Source: Methanoregula sp. UBA471 (GTDB taxonomy: Archaea > Halobacteriota > Methanomicrobia > Methanomicrobiales > Methanospirillaceae). Taken from it: DNA of 64,000 bases. Within the stretch, counting starts at the first letter, position 1; each line of letters opens with the position of its first letter. Under the pieces are notes generated by a model. The model was not told where the DNA came from, ran no database searches, and saw only the letters and a list, made by a program, of their open reading frames with translations. Shown here in pieces: positions 34,762 through 43,961 of this stretch. The stretch spans positions 26,747-90,746 of the forward strand of contig DADT01000005.1 of NCBI GenBank assembly GCA_002495065.1, in the 5' to 3' direction. The translations under genes were made by a program, and so were the position numbers.

Positions 34762-35508
34762 ATGTTTTCAGAACGTGAACGCGAACGATACAAACGGCAG
34801 ATGATGCTCTTTGGAGATGAGGGGCAGGAGAGGCTCAAAAAGGCACATATTTTTATTGCCGGTGCTGGTGGACTGGGATCACCGGTTTCCCTTTATCTTG
34901 CAGTTGCCGGTATCGGCACTCTGACGATTGTTGACAGGGATGTCGTGGACCAGTCCAATCTCAACCGTCAGATCCTTCATAATGACCGTGATATCGGTCG
35001 GAAAAAAACGGAGTCTGCTGAAGAGAAACTTCACGCGATAAATCCGGATATTCAGATCAGGGCGATTGATACCACCATTGAAGAAAAGAATGCGTCAGGT
35101 CTTGTGGGAAAGGCCGACGGCATCGTTGATGCGATGGATAATTACCCGACACGGTACCTCCTTAATGATATCGCCATAAAGAAAAAAATTCCCCTTTTCC
35201 ATGGGGCAATCTCCGGGTTTTATGGCCAGGCAACCACAGTTATTCCGGGGAAAACGGCATGTCTTGCCTGTATTTTTCCAAAAGCCCCTCCAAAGGAGGT
35301 ATTCCCCGTAGTTGGGGTAACTCCGGGCATAATCGGGATGGTCCAGGCGACTGAAGTATTGAAGTATCTCTTAAAAAGCGGAGAACTCCTGACAAACAGA
35401 CTTTTCATCTGGGACGGGATGCAGGCACATGCAGAGGAAATCTGCATGGAAAGAAATCCTCGTTGCACCGCGTGCGGTTCCATGAGCGAAATACCGGAGA
35501 ACAAATAA
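34762..35508 (+). CDS. moeB: E1-like sulfur-carrier adenylyltransferase (MoeB/ThiF/UbaA)
   Basis: The 248-residue protein activates the C-terminal diglycine of MoaD- or SAMP-type carriers with ATP. AGAGGLGSPVSLYLAVAGIG is the nucleotide-binding loop, DQSNLNRQILH follows, zinc-binding cysteines are in CLACIF and CTACGS, and DAMDNYPTRYLLND is the core. It lies between nifU and moaD; with moaD and moaE directly downstream the main job is probably molybdopterin, but the ttuB product is a second possible client. Confidence 0.9.
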   Translation: MFSERERERYKRQMMLFGDEGQERLKKAHIFIAGAGGLGSPVSLYLAVAGIGTLTIVDRDVVDQSNLNRQILHNDRDIGRKKTESAEEKLHAINPDIQIRAIDTTIEEKNASGLVGKADGIVDAMDNYPTRYLLNDIAIKKKIPLFHGAISGFYGQATTVIPGKTACLACIFPKAPPKEVFPVVGVTPGIIGMVQATEVLKYLLKSGELLTNRLFIWDGMQAHAEEICMERNPRCTACGSMSEIPENK

Positions 35509-35786
35509 TGAACGTCAAAGTACGATTTTTTGCCAGGTTCAGGGAACTGCTCGGAACTGAACTTATTATTGAGGTTGCTGAGCAGACGACCCTCCCAGAT
35601 TTGGTTAAGCAGATCACGCAAAAGAATATCGAAGGTCACCAGGCAATCTTCGATGAATACGGACACTTTCGCGAATACGTGATCGTGATGCGGAACGCCA
35701 GGCGTGTTGACCTTGCGGATGCTGGAGAGAATATTGTTGCCGATGGGGATGATATTGCCGTCTTCCCTCCGGTTGCAGGTGGATAA
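35508..35786 (+). CDS. moaD: Molybdopterin synthase sulfur-carrier subunit MoaD
   Basis: The 92-residue beta-grasp protein starts MNVKVRFFARFRELLG and ends in the activatable PPVAGG. Its ATG shares one base with the moeB stop. As the gene lies next to moaE, it is most likely the small subunit of molybdopterin synthase, delivering thiocarboxylate sulfur to precursor Z; SAMP-like protein modification is also possible in archaea. Confidence 0.9.
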   Translation: MNVKVRFFARFRELLGTELIIEVAEQTTLPDLVKQITQKNIEGHQAIFDEYGHFREYVIVMRNARRVDLADAGENIVADGDDIAVFPPVAGG

Positions 35787-35798
35787 ACGAGGTGAACC

Positions 35799-36221
35799 AT
35801 GATCGCAATACAGACGGAAGATGTTGATATCGGGAACCTCATCAAGGCAGCAAAGAAGCACGGGACGGGTGCTGTGGTAGTCTTTGATGGTATTGTCAGG
35901 GATGACGATATCACCGAGATGGAACTCGAAGCATACGAGGATGTCGCAACAAAGGAACTTGAAAAGATTGCAGGTGATGCAACAGAGCGGTTCAATCTCC
36001 TGCATGTCGATATCATCCACCGGATAGGGCGCCTTTCTGTCGGAGAGAATATCCTGATCATCATTGTTTCTGCGGGGCACCGGGAAGAAGCATACCGTGG
36101 ATCCCGGTATATTATTGAGGCGATCAAGGCAGGTGTCCCGATCTGGAAAAAAGAGCTGACGAAAAACGGGGGACGGTGGGTTCCCGGCGATCACGGTCAT
36201 GGTTCGGGAGAACCGCGGTAA
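35799..36221 (+). CDS. moaE: Molybdopterin synthase catalytic subunit MoaE
   Basis: The 140-residue protein inserts sulfur into cyclic pyranopterin monophosphate. GAVVVFDGIVRDDD, the VDIIHRIGRLSVGENILIIIVSAGHREEAY core and the active-site lysines in IKAGVPIWKKEL are conserved. It is the last gene of the nifS operon. The product supplies the pterin of the tungsten/molybdenum enzyme encoded at 54.6-58.7 kb. Confidence 0.93.
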   Translation: MIAIQTEDVDIGNLIKAAKKHGTGAVVVFDGIVRDDDITEMELEAYEDVATKELEKIAGDATERFNLLHVDIIHRIGRLSVGENILIIIVSAGHREEAYRGSRYIIEAIKAGVPIWKKELTKNGGRWVPGDHGHGSGEPR

Positions 36222-36380
36222 TTACTCCATTTTAAAAAAGAAGAAGCAGGTGCAATGCCGGAAATTCATTTTTATTTTGATAATTAACTGAGGCCGATGG
36301 AAAATCGTGGGAAACATCTGATCTACGCCTTAATCCATCCCTTTCCATGATTGTCTGCCGTATTACCTTGTAGCTTTTTT

Positions 36381-36605
36381 TGGCTTTGCAGGAAACCCTA
36401 CGTTTTCAACAAATTGTAAAGCACCTGTTTACGGAGGGGACCTTGTCTGTTCCCCCGAACCGCCCCAGTGCTTAGCGATTATTTCGTACTACCATCTCTG
36501 GGGTTATCACTCCAGAGGGGGCCACAGCGGCATGGGCGGAGGCATTACGTGCCGTAGCCCAAAAAGGAGCGTTAAGAAAAATATTTTGAGGATTTCTCCT
36601 GAGCC
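36381..36605 (+). repeat. Modular repeat, copy E (centre only)
   Basis: About 225 bp, starting at the terminal-repeat variant GGCTTTGCAGGAAAC (36381) and running through the central module in plus orientation (TTTTCAACAAATTGTAAAGCACCTG to AAAAATATTTTGAGG). Both arms are missing. It lies 70 bases before the AhpD-like gene, with copy F on its other side. Confidence 0.75.
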
Positions 36606-36675
36606 CCTTTCTTTCTCTTCTCACAGGACGCAGGTTAATGAACTCAATAATCAACAACTGATTGAGGACTTATCT

Positions 36676-36981
36676 ATGGATACCAACCCGATGGAACTGT
36701 TCCAGAAAGAAGCACCGGAAGTCGCAGCGGCATTCAATGGGCTCATCATGTCTCTGGTTGCATCGAAAGGACTTGACGGGAAAACCAAACAGCTGATTTA
36801 CATTGCCATGAAAGCTGCGACAGGAGACGACATGGCAGTCAGGGCTCACATTCCCATGGCTAAAGCAGCGGGTGCAACGCGGGAAGAAGTGATCGATGCC
36901 ATACTCATGACCCTGACGGTTTCGGGAATTCGTGGTGTTGTGCACTGTCTCCCGGAAGCGGTGAGGCAGTTTGAAAAATAG
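36676..36981 (+). CDS. Carboxymuconolactone decarboxylase / AhpD-like protein
   Basis: The 101-residue helical protein matches the CMD/AhpD family (KTKQLIYIAMKAATGDDMAVRAHIPMAKAAGATREEVIDAILMTLTVSG). The CxxC redox pair of true AhpD peroxidases is not at the usual site; a single Cys occurs in VHCLPEA, so peroxidase activity is doubtful. The start is ATG 36676; the frame is open further upstream but that part is repeat copy E. The gene lies alone between copies E and F. Confidence 0.8.
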   Translation: MDTNPMELFQKEAPEVAAAFNGLIMSLVASKGLDGKTKQLIYIAMKAATGDDMAVRAHIPMAKAAGATREEVIDAILMTLTVSGIRGVVHCLPEAVRQFEK

Positions 36982-37018
36982 AACGTTACGTTCCGGGGAA
37001 ATTCTGGTATTGATGAGG

Positions 37019-37525
37019 TTACCCGGATCAGGGTCTCTCAGCGGCATTGTGCACAGCGGGCTGGGAGGTTCTTCTTAGATTCAAGTTAATAATCAGCCGC
37101 GGGGAGGCGCCCTTACAGGGGCAGCAGTCATCATATAAAGGATCAGGATAATAAAGACATTTTAATCATGCATGATGTCTGGTCTTAATTCCCAACGGAG
37201 ATATTCCCCATAAACGCGATACCTCCTGGAAAGGGAACTACGACCATTCATCCTTAAAGCAGTTACTGGGGACAGGTCAGTATTTTTAAAAATTTTTGAA
37301 AACTAATTTTCCTGTGAAAATTACACTGTTCCAGCAATTTCGGGAAGTGCCAATCCTGCTATTGCGATGACCCGCGCCGCCCCCGGAGGGACGCCTCCGC
37401 GGCGCTTCAATTACCTCAAAAACTCCGTCCCTAGCCTCTCAAGAGCCTGTTATGGATGCTATTTGTACCTTCACAATTTTTCATGGTTGGGTGAGAGCCA
37501 TTCAACGTTCATGCCCGTTTCTACA
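37019..37525 (+). repeat. Modular repeat, copy F (degenerate left arm, right arm)
   Basis: The left arm is eroded (37019-37137, with CCCGGATCAGGGTCTCTC and GCCGCGGGGAGGCGCCC still recognisable). After about 160 bases of unrelated or decayed sequence the right arm follows (about 37296-37525) and is well kept, ending CCCGTTTCTACA near the terminal repeat. The orientation is as in copy A. Confidence 0.7.
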
Positions 37526-37548
37526 AAATAAAAAAGGCCATTTTTATG

Positions 37549-38772
37549 TCACTTCGTATGAATCGATGAAAAATCGAGATGCTCCAGGCGACGGCACGCC
37601 TCGTGCAGCGTTTCGTCTTTCTTGGAGAAGGTAAACCGGAGTTTTGTCTGTCCGCCCGTATGGTAGAATGAGGTGCCGGGAACTGCTGCAACCCCTATTT
37701 TCTCAACGAGGAAGCGTGCGAACTCAGTATCCTTCATACCGGATTCAGAAATATCCGCGAAGATATAGTAAGCCCCTTCAGGCAACTGGCAGGTAAATCC
37801 GGCCCGCCGCAGTCCCTCAAAAAGTATCTTTCTTTTCCGGTCATATTCTTTTACAAGATTCCGGTAATAGGTCTCAGGCAGCAGTAGTGCAGTCACGCAG
37901 GCCTGCTGCAAAGGTGCGGGAGCTCCGACTGTTAAGAAATCATGGATCTTCCGGATTCGTTCTGTTATCCCGGCACACGCGAGGGCATACCCGACGCGCC
38001 AGCCGGTGACACTGTAGGTCTTGGAGAAACTCCCGATTGTGATCGTCCGCTCCTGCATCCCGTCCAGGGATCCAAGCGAGACGTGTTTATTCCCATCGTA
38101 GAGGATGTGTTCATAGATCTCGTCGGTGATCGCGACGGTGTTGTACTCATTACACAGGTCAGCGATGAAGGCGAGTTCTTTTTTCGAAAAGACCTTTCCT
38201 GTAGGATTATTAGGTGTATTCATTATAATTGCCCGGGTCTTTTTTGAGAACGCGGACTTCCATGCCTCCTCATCGATCGAGAAATCATCTGAAAGTGGCA
38301 CAAAGCGCGGAACTGCACCGGAGATCTGCGCATCCGGACCGTAATTCTCATAAAATGGTTCAGGGACAACTACTTCATCACCGGGCTGGATAACGGCAAG
38401 CATGGATGCCATCATTGCTTCCGTTGAACCACAGGTGACGGTGATTTCAGATTCGGGATTAAAGATCATCCCATTATATCTTTTCACTTTCTGTGCAAGC
38501 CCCTCCCTGAGGTCCCGTGTCCCCCACGTGATCGCATACTGGTTGACATCATTGCGTACAGCCTCGCATGCGGCAGTCTTGAGTTCGGGGGGGCAGGGAA
38601 AATCAGGAAAACCCTGGGCAAGGTTGATCGCATTAAACTGGAGGGATAACCGCGTCATCTCACGGATAACGGATTCAGTGAAATGGTCTGCCCTTGATGT
38701 ATGAGCAGAGAATAAACCTTCATGGGTCTGTGGATTTGGAAATGTTCTGGAGGGGGGCTTCACTGGATTCAT
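37549..38772 (-). CDS. Class I/II PLP-dependent aminotransferase
   Basis: The 407-residue enzyme is a fold-type I aminotransferase: NLAQGFPDFPCPPELK, PNNPTGKVFS, the DEIYEHILYDG segment, the PLP lysine in SFSKTYSVTGWRVGYA and RFTFSKKDETL with the substrate arginine. It resembles YbdL/kynurenine-aminotransferase-type and aspartate aminotransferases of the I-gamma group; the amino donor cannot be named. It is monocistronic and converges on repeat copy F. Confidence 0.85.
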   Translation of the reverse strand: MNPVKPPSRTFPNPQTHEGLFSAHTSRADHFTESVIREMTRLSLQFNAINLAQGFPDFPCPPELKTAACEAVRNDVNQYAITWGTRDLREGLAQKVKRYNGMIFNPESEITVTCGSTEAMMASMLAVIQPGDEVVVPEPFYENYGPDAQISGAVPRFVPLSDDFSIDEEAWKSAFSKKTRAIIMNTPNNPTGKVFSKKELAFIADLCNEYNTVAITDEIYEHILYDGNKHVSLGSLDGMQERTITIGSFSKTYSVTGWRVGYALACAGITERIRKIHDFLTVGAPAPLQQACVTALLLPETYYRNLVKEYDRKRKILFEGLRRAGFTCQLPEGAYYIFADISESGMKDTEFARFLVEKIGVAAVPGTSFYHTGGQTKLRFTFSKKDETLHEACRRLEHLDFSSIHTK

Positions 38773-38883
38773 CTGCTCAGAGGTTGATGTAAAAAGAAAT
38801 AAATGAGAGGTTAAGCTCCTTATCCTCTCTGCGATCTGATCAGGTTCGCGACCGCTCTTTCCTGCAGAAAGAACCGGTTACAT

Positions 38884-39771
38884 TTAACTTTCAACCAGAT
38901 GTATCAGGTTCTCCATCACCGCATCGACTGCCATACCAGCCGGGGAATGCTTGTGCTGAAGAATGAAGGGACTGCCTTCATCGCCGGCCTCCATCATCTC
39001 GGGGTCAAGAGGAATGCCGCCGAGATATGGGACACCAAGATCTTCTGCGGCTTTCTTCCCGCCGCCTTTGCTGAACGGATTGATTTCTTCGTGGCAATGG
39101 GGACAGATCATCCCGCTCATATTCTCGATTACCCCAAGTACCGGGATATCAAGTTGTTCGATGAACTTGGCTGCCTTGATCGCATCCATGACCGCGACTT
39201 CCTGAGGTGTCGTCACGATCACAGCCCCTTTTACATTTGGTGCAATCTGAGCGATTGTAAGTGCCTCATCACCCGTGCCGGGCGGGAGGTCGACCACGAG
39301 ATAGTCGAGCAGACCCCAGCGGACGTCTGCGAGGAATTGCCGGATTGCCCCCATCTTCATCGGCCCTCTCCATACAACCGGGGTTCTCGTGTCAGGGAGC
39401 AGGAATGCAATTGACATGACTGCAAGGTTTTCAGAGACACGGACAGGCTCTATACCCGTTGGGAGGAGAACCGGATGCTGTTTCTCGATGCCCAGCATCT
39501 TGGGGATATTTGGTCCGTGGAAATCCAGGTCGAGCAGACCGACGTTCTTTCCGTGGCTGGCAAGGGCAAATGCCAGGTTCACGGAAACAGTCGATTTGCC
39601 AACTCCGCCTTTTCCGCTCAGGACAAGGATGACGTGCTTCACATCGATTTTCGCTTTCGGGGGCAGTCCTTTTGAGGCACTCTGTTTGTGTGCAGATGGG
39701 CAGGTGGCACAATTTTCAGTGCACGTTGTATCATCGCATGCCCTTTCCCTTGTCTGGTCATTGTTTGTCAT
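38884..39771 (-). CDS. Mrp/NBP35-family Fe-S carrier ATPase
   Basis: The 295-residue P-loop ATPase has the deviant Walker A KGGVGKST and carries an N-terminal cysteine cluster (C11, C16, C20, C23, in ACDDTTCTENCATC), as in NBP35, and a CPHC pair in the C-terminal half that binds the bridging cluster. It transfers [4Fe-4S] clusters to apoproteins, fitting the numerous Fe-S enzymes in this region. Monocistronic. Confidence 0.88.
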   Translation of the reverse strand: MTNNDQTRERACDDTTCTENCATCPSAHKQSASKGLPPKAKIDVKHVILVLSGKGGVGKSTVSVNLAFALASHGKNVGLLDLDFHGPNIPKMLGIEKQHPVLLPTGIEPVRVSENLAVMSIAFLLPDTRTPVVWRGPMKMGAIRQFLADVRWGLLDYLVVDLPPGTGDEALTIAQIAPNVKGAVIVTTPQEVAVMDAIKAAKFIEQLDIPVLGVIENMSGMICPHCHEEINPFSKGGGKKAAEDLGVPYLGGIPLDPEMMEAGDEGSPFILQHKHSPAGMAVDAVMENLIHLVES

Positions 39772-40247
39772 TGTGTTAATACATCTCCATTAATGAGGGT
39801 GAGGAGTATTTTCCCGCCCCCGATCCAGTTTTTCTTCGCAGAATCCTGCAAAGAGGATCACGTCACGTCTCCCAATGCTGATAATCCTTCAATCTCACAC
39901 TGGTGAGACCGTGGCAGATATCCGCACGAAATCCATGTCGTGCGAGACTAAAATAAACGTTTCGTTCATTCCATTAAGGGCCTGGAGGAAAGAGTGCTAT
40001 CCATTGTTGGCATTCTGGAACGGTGGTTCCTGATCATGAACGAAACGTGTGTCCATTTCATGGGTTGGTTATGACCGTACCAGCGATGATCTCCCGTTAT
40101 GTTGCGATCATATTCAAAACATCGTGATTCTCCACTTTCATGGGAATGAGTTCAAAACCCTTGACTGACATAAGTACCAGCCGGGATGTTTATCGCCGAA
40201 TGGGATAATACTTCCATAAAATCGTGTTCGATTCCGAATTACAGCTG
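39772..40247. other. Intergenic region with a decayed gene fragment
   Basis: 476 bases without an intact gene. It contains a remnant of an ABC ATPase on the minus strand (39895-39987), and the 13-mer ACGTTTCGTTCAT occurs here (39957-39969) and inverted at 40036-40048. Confidence 0.55.
39895..39987 (-). pseudogene. Remnant of an ABC-type ATPase, possibly methyl-CoM reductase component A2 (atwA)
   Basis: Thirty codons read LQALNGMNETFILVSHDMDFVRI, containing the complete H-loop region (LVSHDMDFV) of an ABC ATPase, and then run into TGA. The NETFILVSHDMDFV wording is like the C-terminal ATPase domain of AtwA, which helps activate methyl-CoM reductase. Nothing upstream or downstream continues the domain, so it is a gene scrap left by deletion or rearrangement. 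Confidence 0.5.
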
Positions 40248-41132
40248 TTATTCAAAGTCCTGTAGGCCGGACTGCACACCGCTGTTGATCATTGCAGCCA
40301 GTGTCCGGACTCTCCTGATGAATGTGGATTCACCTGCAAGGAGTGAACTGACTGAAGGCTCTTCGTGAACGACTCCGGAATCGAAGGGTAAAAAAATTAA
40401 ACGGGAAACTCCTGGAAAACCACCCGTTTTTTCACGTATTTTTTCAGCATCTGCCTGATTGCCAACCCTGTTCACTGCCAGGATAACCTCCCTGATCCCT
40501 AGCTGCTGTGCAAGCTCTGACGACTCCTTCGCAACAGAAAGAGCATTGTATGAAGGATCAGCTACCACCACTGCGCAGGTAAAACCGTCTGCAACAGCCC
40601 TTCCAAAATGTTCCATGCCAGCCGGAGTGTCCAGCAGGACGACTTCATCGGGGAGGAGACGCATATGACGGAATATTGCAGAAAGGAGCGTGTATTCCGG
40701 ACAGAGACATCCCGATCCTGCCTGTCGTACCCCACCCATCACGAGGAGGCGGAGATTTTCGGCAACAGGGACTGAGAACCGATCGATGACGTCTGTCACG
40801 TCCGGATTAAGGGTAAGGAGCCCTCCCGGAGAGACATCGGGCCCCGCACCGGTCTTTTCCCTGAGGTAACCGGTACTCTCTGAAACCGGGACGATCAGAC
40901 CCGCCTCTTCCGGTGGAATACCAAGAGTCACCCCAAGGTTCCGCTGAGGATCACCGTCAACAGCAAGGACCCTCAATCCCTCTTGTGAAAAAATATAAGC
41001 GAGAAGGGCGGTGATTGTGGTCTTGCCCACTCCTCCTTTCCCCGTGATCACAATCCGTATACCGCGCCCTGTTCTGTTCACCGTGCCGGTACCTGATATG
41101 AGATCGGTCCTGGGTTTCATCCGTGGACTCAA
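40248..41132 (-). CDS. cooC: CooC-type nickel-insertion ATPase
   Basis: The 294-residue MinD/ArsA-like ATPase has the deviant Walker A GKGGVGKTT and a CLC motif in GSGCLCPEY, the metal-binding pair of CooC dimers. It delivers nickel to the C-cluster of carbon monoxide dehydrogenase. It follows cooS with a 4-base overlap, which supports the assignment. The first 20 residues precede the P-loop strand and are unusually long. Confidence 0.9.
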   Translation of the reverse strand: MSPRMKPRTDLISGTGTVNRTGRGIRIVITGKGGVGKTTITALLAYIFSQEGLRVLAVDGDPQRNLGVTLGIPPEEAGLIVPVSESTGYLREKTGAGPDVSPGGLLTLNPDVTDVIDRFSVPVAENLRLLVMGGVRQAGSGCLCPEYTLLSAIFRHMRLLPDEVVLLDTPAGMEHFGRAVADGFTCAVVVADPSYNALSVAKESSELAQQLGIREVILAVNRVGNQADAEKIREKTGGFPGVSRLIFLPFDSGVVHEEPSVSSLLAGESTFIRRVRTLAAMINSGVQSGLQDFE

Positions 41133-43087
41133 ATCCCCAGCTCGACCCGTTTGCGTTCGATATGGTCAGATATGAGTACGGATGCCTTGACCGGGTCCGG
41201 TTCCACAGCGAAGCTGGCGTTCACTGCACCTTTCAAACCTTCTGTCAGGAGCGAAACAACGTGAGGGCTGCCGGAGATATGTGGCATAACGCCAAGCACG
41301 GTATAAACACCTGACGCGACAAAATATGCCCCTATCGATACTGCTTTCTGCGAATACCATTCGGGTGCAGCGCCGGCGATGGGCAATTTGTGGATCGGAA
41401 CATTGAGCGCGTTACCGAGTTCTGCAGCAAGGACAAGGATGCGGGAGTTGTCAACGCAGGAACCCATATGGAGTACCGGGGGGATCCCAAGAGACTCACA
41501 GACCGCCCGCAGGCCGTCACCCGCCAGTGCAGCCGCTTCCGGCTGCAGGAGCCCGGCTTTTCCCGATGCAATTGCCGCGCAGCCGGTCTCAACACAGAGA
41601 ATATTTCTCTTTATGAGTTCCTTTGCAAGGGTTACATGCCCGTAATCGTGCTTCACATGCGGGTTATTGCACCCCACAATGCCAACCGCGCCACGGATCC
41701 CGCCCGCTGCGATTACATCGATAAGCGGCTTGAATGTACCACCAAGCGCTTTCTTGATCGCTTCGTTTGAGAATCCGGACATTACCGGCACAGGCTCTCC
41801 GGGAATCAGGACCCGTTTTGGGTTCCGGTTCCTGAAGTTCTCAACTGCCATCCTGACAATTGCTTTTGCAGTCAGGTAGCCGTTGTCCGGATGGAAATCA
41901 AAAAAGTACGATCCCGGGATTGCAGCCTTGGAATTTGTGGATATGATAAGAGTGTGAAAACAGCTTGCTGTTCTGGTCAGTGACGGGAAGATGCACTGGT
42001 AATCAACGATCATCGCTTCAAGAGCACCGGTAGTAATGACGAGTTCCTGGTTAAGGTGATTTCCTGACATAGGCACACCCTTGCGCATCAGCAACTCGCT
42101 TCCCGTGCAGCAGAGGCCGACAAGGTTGATCCCTTTGGCACCGTATTTTTCAGCCAGCCCCAATAACTCCGGGTCAGCTGTCGCTTTCACCACCATCTCG
42201 GACAGCACCGGGTTGTGACCGTGAACCGCGAGATTCACGTGGTCTTCTTTCAGGACAGCGAGGTTGACGCGGGATTTCAGTACAGATGGAGTACCGAAAA
42301 GGACATCGGATATTTCAGTCCCCATCATCGATCCACCCCACCCGTCCGAAAGGCTGCAGCGGAGACCCTGTAGCAGCATGCCCGTATAATCTGCCCCTAC
42401 CCCCATCTGGATCCGGTGCATGGAGTCCACCACTTCCCGGTCGATGCCGCGGGGTCTGATCCCTATAGTATTCCATACATCCCTGGTAGCTTTTGGGGCA
42501 CGGCCGAGGAACTGGAGCGTGTTTTTCAGCATCCCGAACTCTTCAAGCATGGCGTTGCCGAGTTCGGCGGCGAGCTTCTCTGCACTTTGACCGTCTGTCG
42601 GAATGCCAAATTCGGCAGAGAGTTTCCGGAGCTTATCCGGGTCGGCAATACCGTAGTCCCTGGTTTTTCCCGTCCCGACCAGGCAAAGGGTCTCGACGAT
42701 GTCACGACCATGATCCGAATGAGCTGCTGCGCCGGTCGCAATGGTGTCAAGCAGGTTGCGGGCAACAATAAGATCAGCGTCAGCACCACAGACCCCACGG
42801 ATGCGATGAGGCGGGATGATGCGGCAGGGACCCATGGTGCACCGGGCACAGGAAAGCCCGGATTCGCAATACCTGCAAGGAGGCTGTTGCATTTCGAAAC
42901 GGTCCCAGACGGTCTCGATGCCTTCCCGCATTGTCATTTCAAGCATTGGTTTTGCGTTCTCATCGATCGTCCGGGCCTCTGTCTTCTGCCCGATGAGGAC
43001 AGGGTTCAGGAGAGCCATATGGGCACGGTCAAGTTCGCAGACCTCCAGCCTTTCCTGGATAATGATGGGTTTTGGTTCATCCGTCAT
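41129..43087 (-). CDS. cooS: Anaerobic Ni-carbon monoxide dehydrogenase catalytic subunit
   Basis: The 652-residue enzyme interconverts CO and CO2. The N-terminal cysteine array (CRYCESGLSCARCTMGPCR) binds the B and D clusters. The Ni-Fe-S C-cluster ligands are visible: HGHNP histidine, CCTGSELL, DYQCIFPS, GCNNPHVKHD, CVETGCAAIASGK and HMGSCVDNSR. No acetyl-CoA synthase, CooF ferredoxin or CooA regulator is next to it, so this is a monofunctional enzyme, probably for CO use or detoxification, coupled to ferredoxin. The TATA box at 43133-43140 and GAGGGAATG before the start support its start. Confidence 0.93.
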   Translation of the reverse strand: MTDEPKPIIIQERLEVCELDRAHMALLNPVLIGQKTEARTIDENAKPMLEMTMREGIETVWDRFEMQQPPCRYCESGLSCARCTMGPCRIIPPHRIRGVCGADADLIVARNLLDTIATGAAAHSDHGRDIVETLCLVGTGKTRDYGIADPDKLRKLSAEFGIPTDGQSAEKLAAELGNAMLEEFGMLKNTLQFLGRAPKATRDVWNTIGIRPRGIDREVVDSMHRIQMGVGADYTGMLLQGLRCSLSDGWGGSMMGTEISDVLFGTPSVLKSRVNLAVLKEDHVNLAVHGHNPVLSEMVVKATADPELLGLAEKYGAKGINLVGLCCTGSELLMRKGVPMSGNHLNQELVITTGALEAMIVDYQCIFPSLTRTASCFHTLIISTNSKAAIPGSYFFDFHPDNGYLTAKAIVRMAVENFRNRNPKRVLIPGEPVPVMSGFSNEAIKKALGGTFKPLIDVIAAGGIRGAVGIVGCNNPHVKHDYGHVTLAKELIKRNILCVETGCAAIASGKAGLLQPEAAALAGDGLRAVCESLGIPPVLHMGSCVDNSRILVLAAELGNALNVPIHKLPIAGAAPEWYSQKAVSIGAYFVASGVYTVLGVMPHISGSPHVVSLLTEGLKGAVNASFAVEPDPVKASVLISDHIERKRVELGI

Positions 43088-43132
43088 GAGGTATCATTCC
43101 CTCGCTAAGATAGTTGGTAATTTCCAAAAAGA

Positions 43133-43140
43133 AGTATATA
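43133..43140 (-). promoter_or_regulatory. TATA box of cooS-cooC
   Basis: On the minus strand TATATACT lies 46 bases upstream of the cooS start, in a gap of 115 bases after cofE. It predicts a leader of about 25 bases holding the ribosome-binding site. Confidence 0.5.
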
Positions 43141-43202
43141 CCAGTTTGTTTCGAAGCAACGGACTTTGAATCAGACAGGAGTTCTGAAAGAGAAAAAAAA
43201 GA

Positions 43203-43961
43203 TCATTCTGTCTTTCGGGGTATTTTCCCTGTCAGCGCTTTTCGGATAAAGTCCTCTTCAACATGGAAATAGAGATCGTCATGCCCGGTCCAGCGCCCGC
43301 ACCCCTTAATCACAACAGCAGGAACTCCGTTGTTGCTCTCACCCATGACGAAGTTCCCGATCCCGGCAATCTCATCAACAACGGCCTCTTCGGTGATCTT
43401 CAGCACGTGCCCGAAAAGATCCTTATCTCCCCGGAAATCCCGTATGGCCGGCATCCCGCTCCAGCCGATGGCATTGCCGGTCTGGCCCCGCCTGAACGCT
43501 CTCCCGCACGTATCGGTGATGATGACCCCAATCTCTTTTCCGGTAATATGTTTCAGCGCTTCACGGACTTCATCTGCAGCTTTCATCGGGTCCGGTGGCA
43601 GCAGGATCACCTGTCCATCTTCGATGTTACTCTGGTCGACCCCAGCCCGAACCCCGATATGTCCCCCGGCCACTTCAGACAGGATAAACGGGTATTCAAG
43701 AATCACGTCTTTTGAAGCATCGAGAATAGACTGGAGAAACCGTGGGTCTTCGTGGGTCATTTCTGAAATCCGCCGCGCCCTCTCAGAAGGCGTGATTTCC
43801 GAAAGATACCGTGAATATCCCTTCGATTTTGAGTAGACTGACGAAGCGATGGTCACGATATCCCCGTCCTCCAGCGTACAGCGTTCGGCGATGAGGGCCG
43901 GCAGGTCGTCACCGGCATGGATCAGAGGCAGTCCCTGGACCGGCAAAATGGTAATCGTCAT
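43203..43961 (-). CDS. cofE: Coenzyme F420:L-glutamate ligase
   Basis: The 252-residue enzyme adds glutamates to F420-0 with GTP. IASSVYSKSKGYSRYL, ILEYPFILSEVAGGHIGVRAGVDQSNI, ITDTCGRAFRRGQTGNAIGWSGM and GESNNGVPAVVIKG are the family's metal- and GTP-binding motifs. The length is typical of the archaeal single-domain CofE. It lies alone, upstream of cooS in the same direction, and diverges from the DUF2193 gene. Confidence 0.93.
   Translation of the reverse strand: MTITILPVQGLPLIHAGDDLPALIAERCTLEDGDIVTIASSVYSKSKGYSRYLSEITPSERARRISEMTHEDPRFLQSILDASKDVILEYPFILSEVAGGHIGVRAGVDQSNIEDGQVILLPPDPMKAADEVREALKHITGKEIGVIITDTCGRAFRRGQTGNAIGWSGMPAIRDFRGDKDLFGHVLKITEEAVVDEIAGIGNFVMGESNNGVPAVVIKGCGRWTGHDDLYFHVEEDFIRKALTGKIPRKTE

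Noticed and set aside
41390..43108. Several plus-strand open frames within cooS
   Set aside because: They are long only because of the high GC at codon ends of cooS; no family resemblance.
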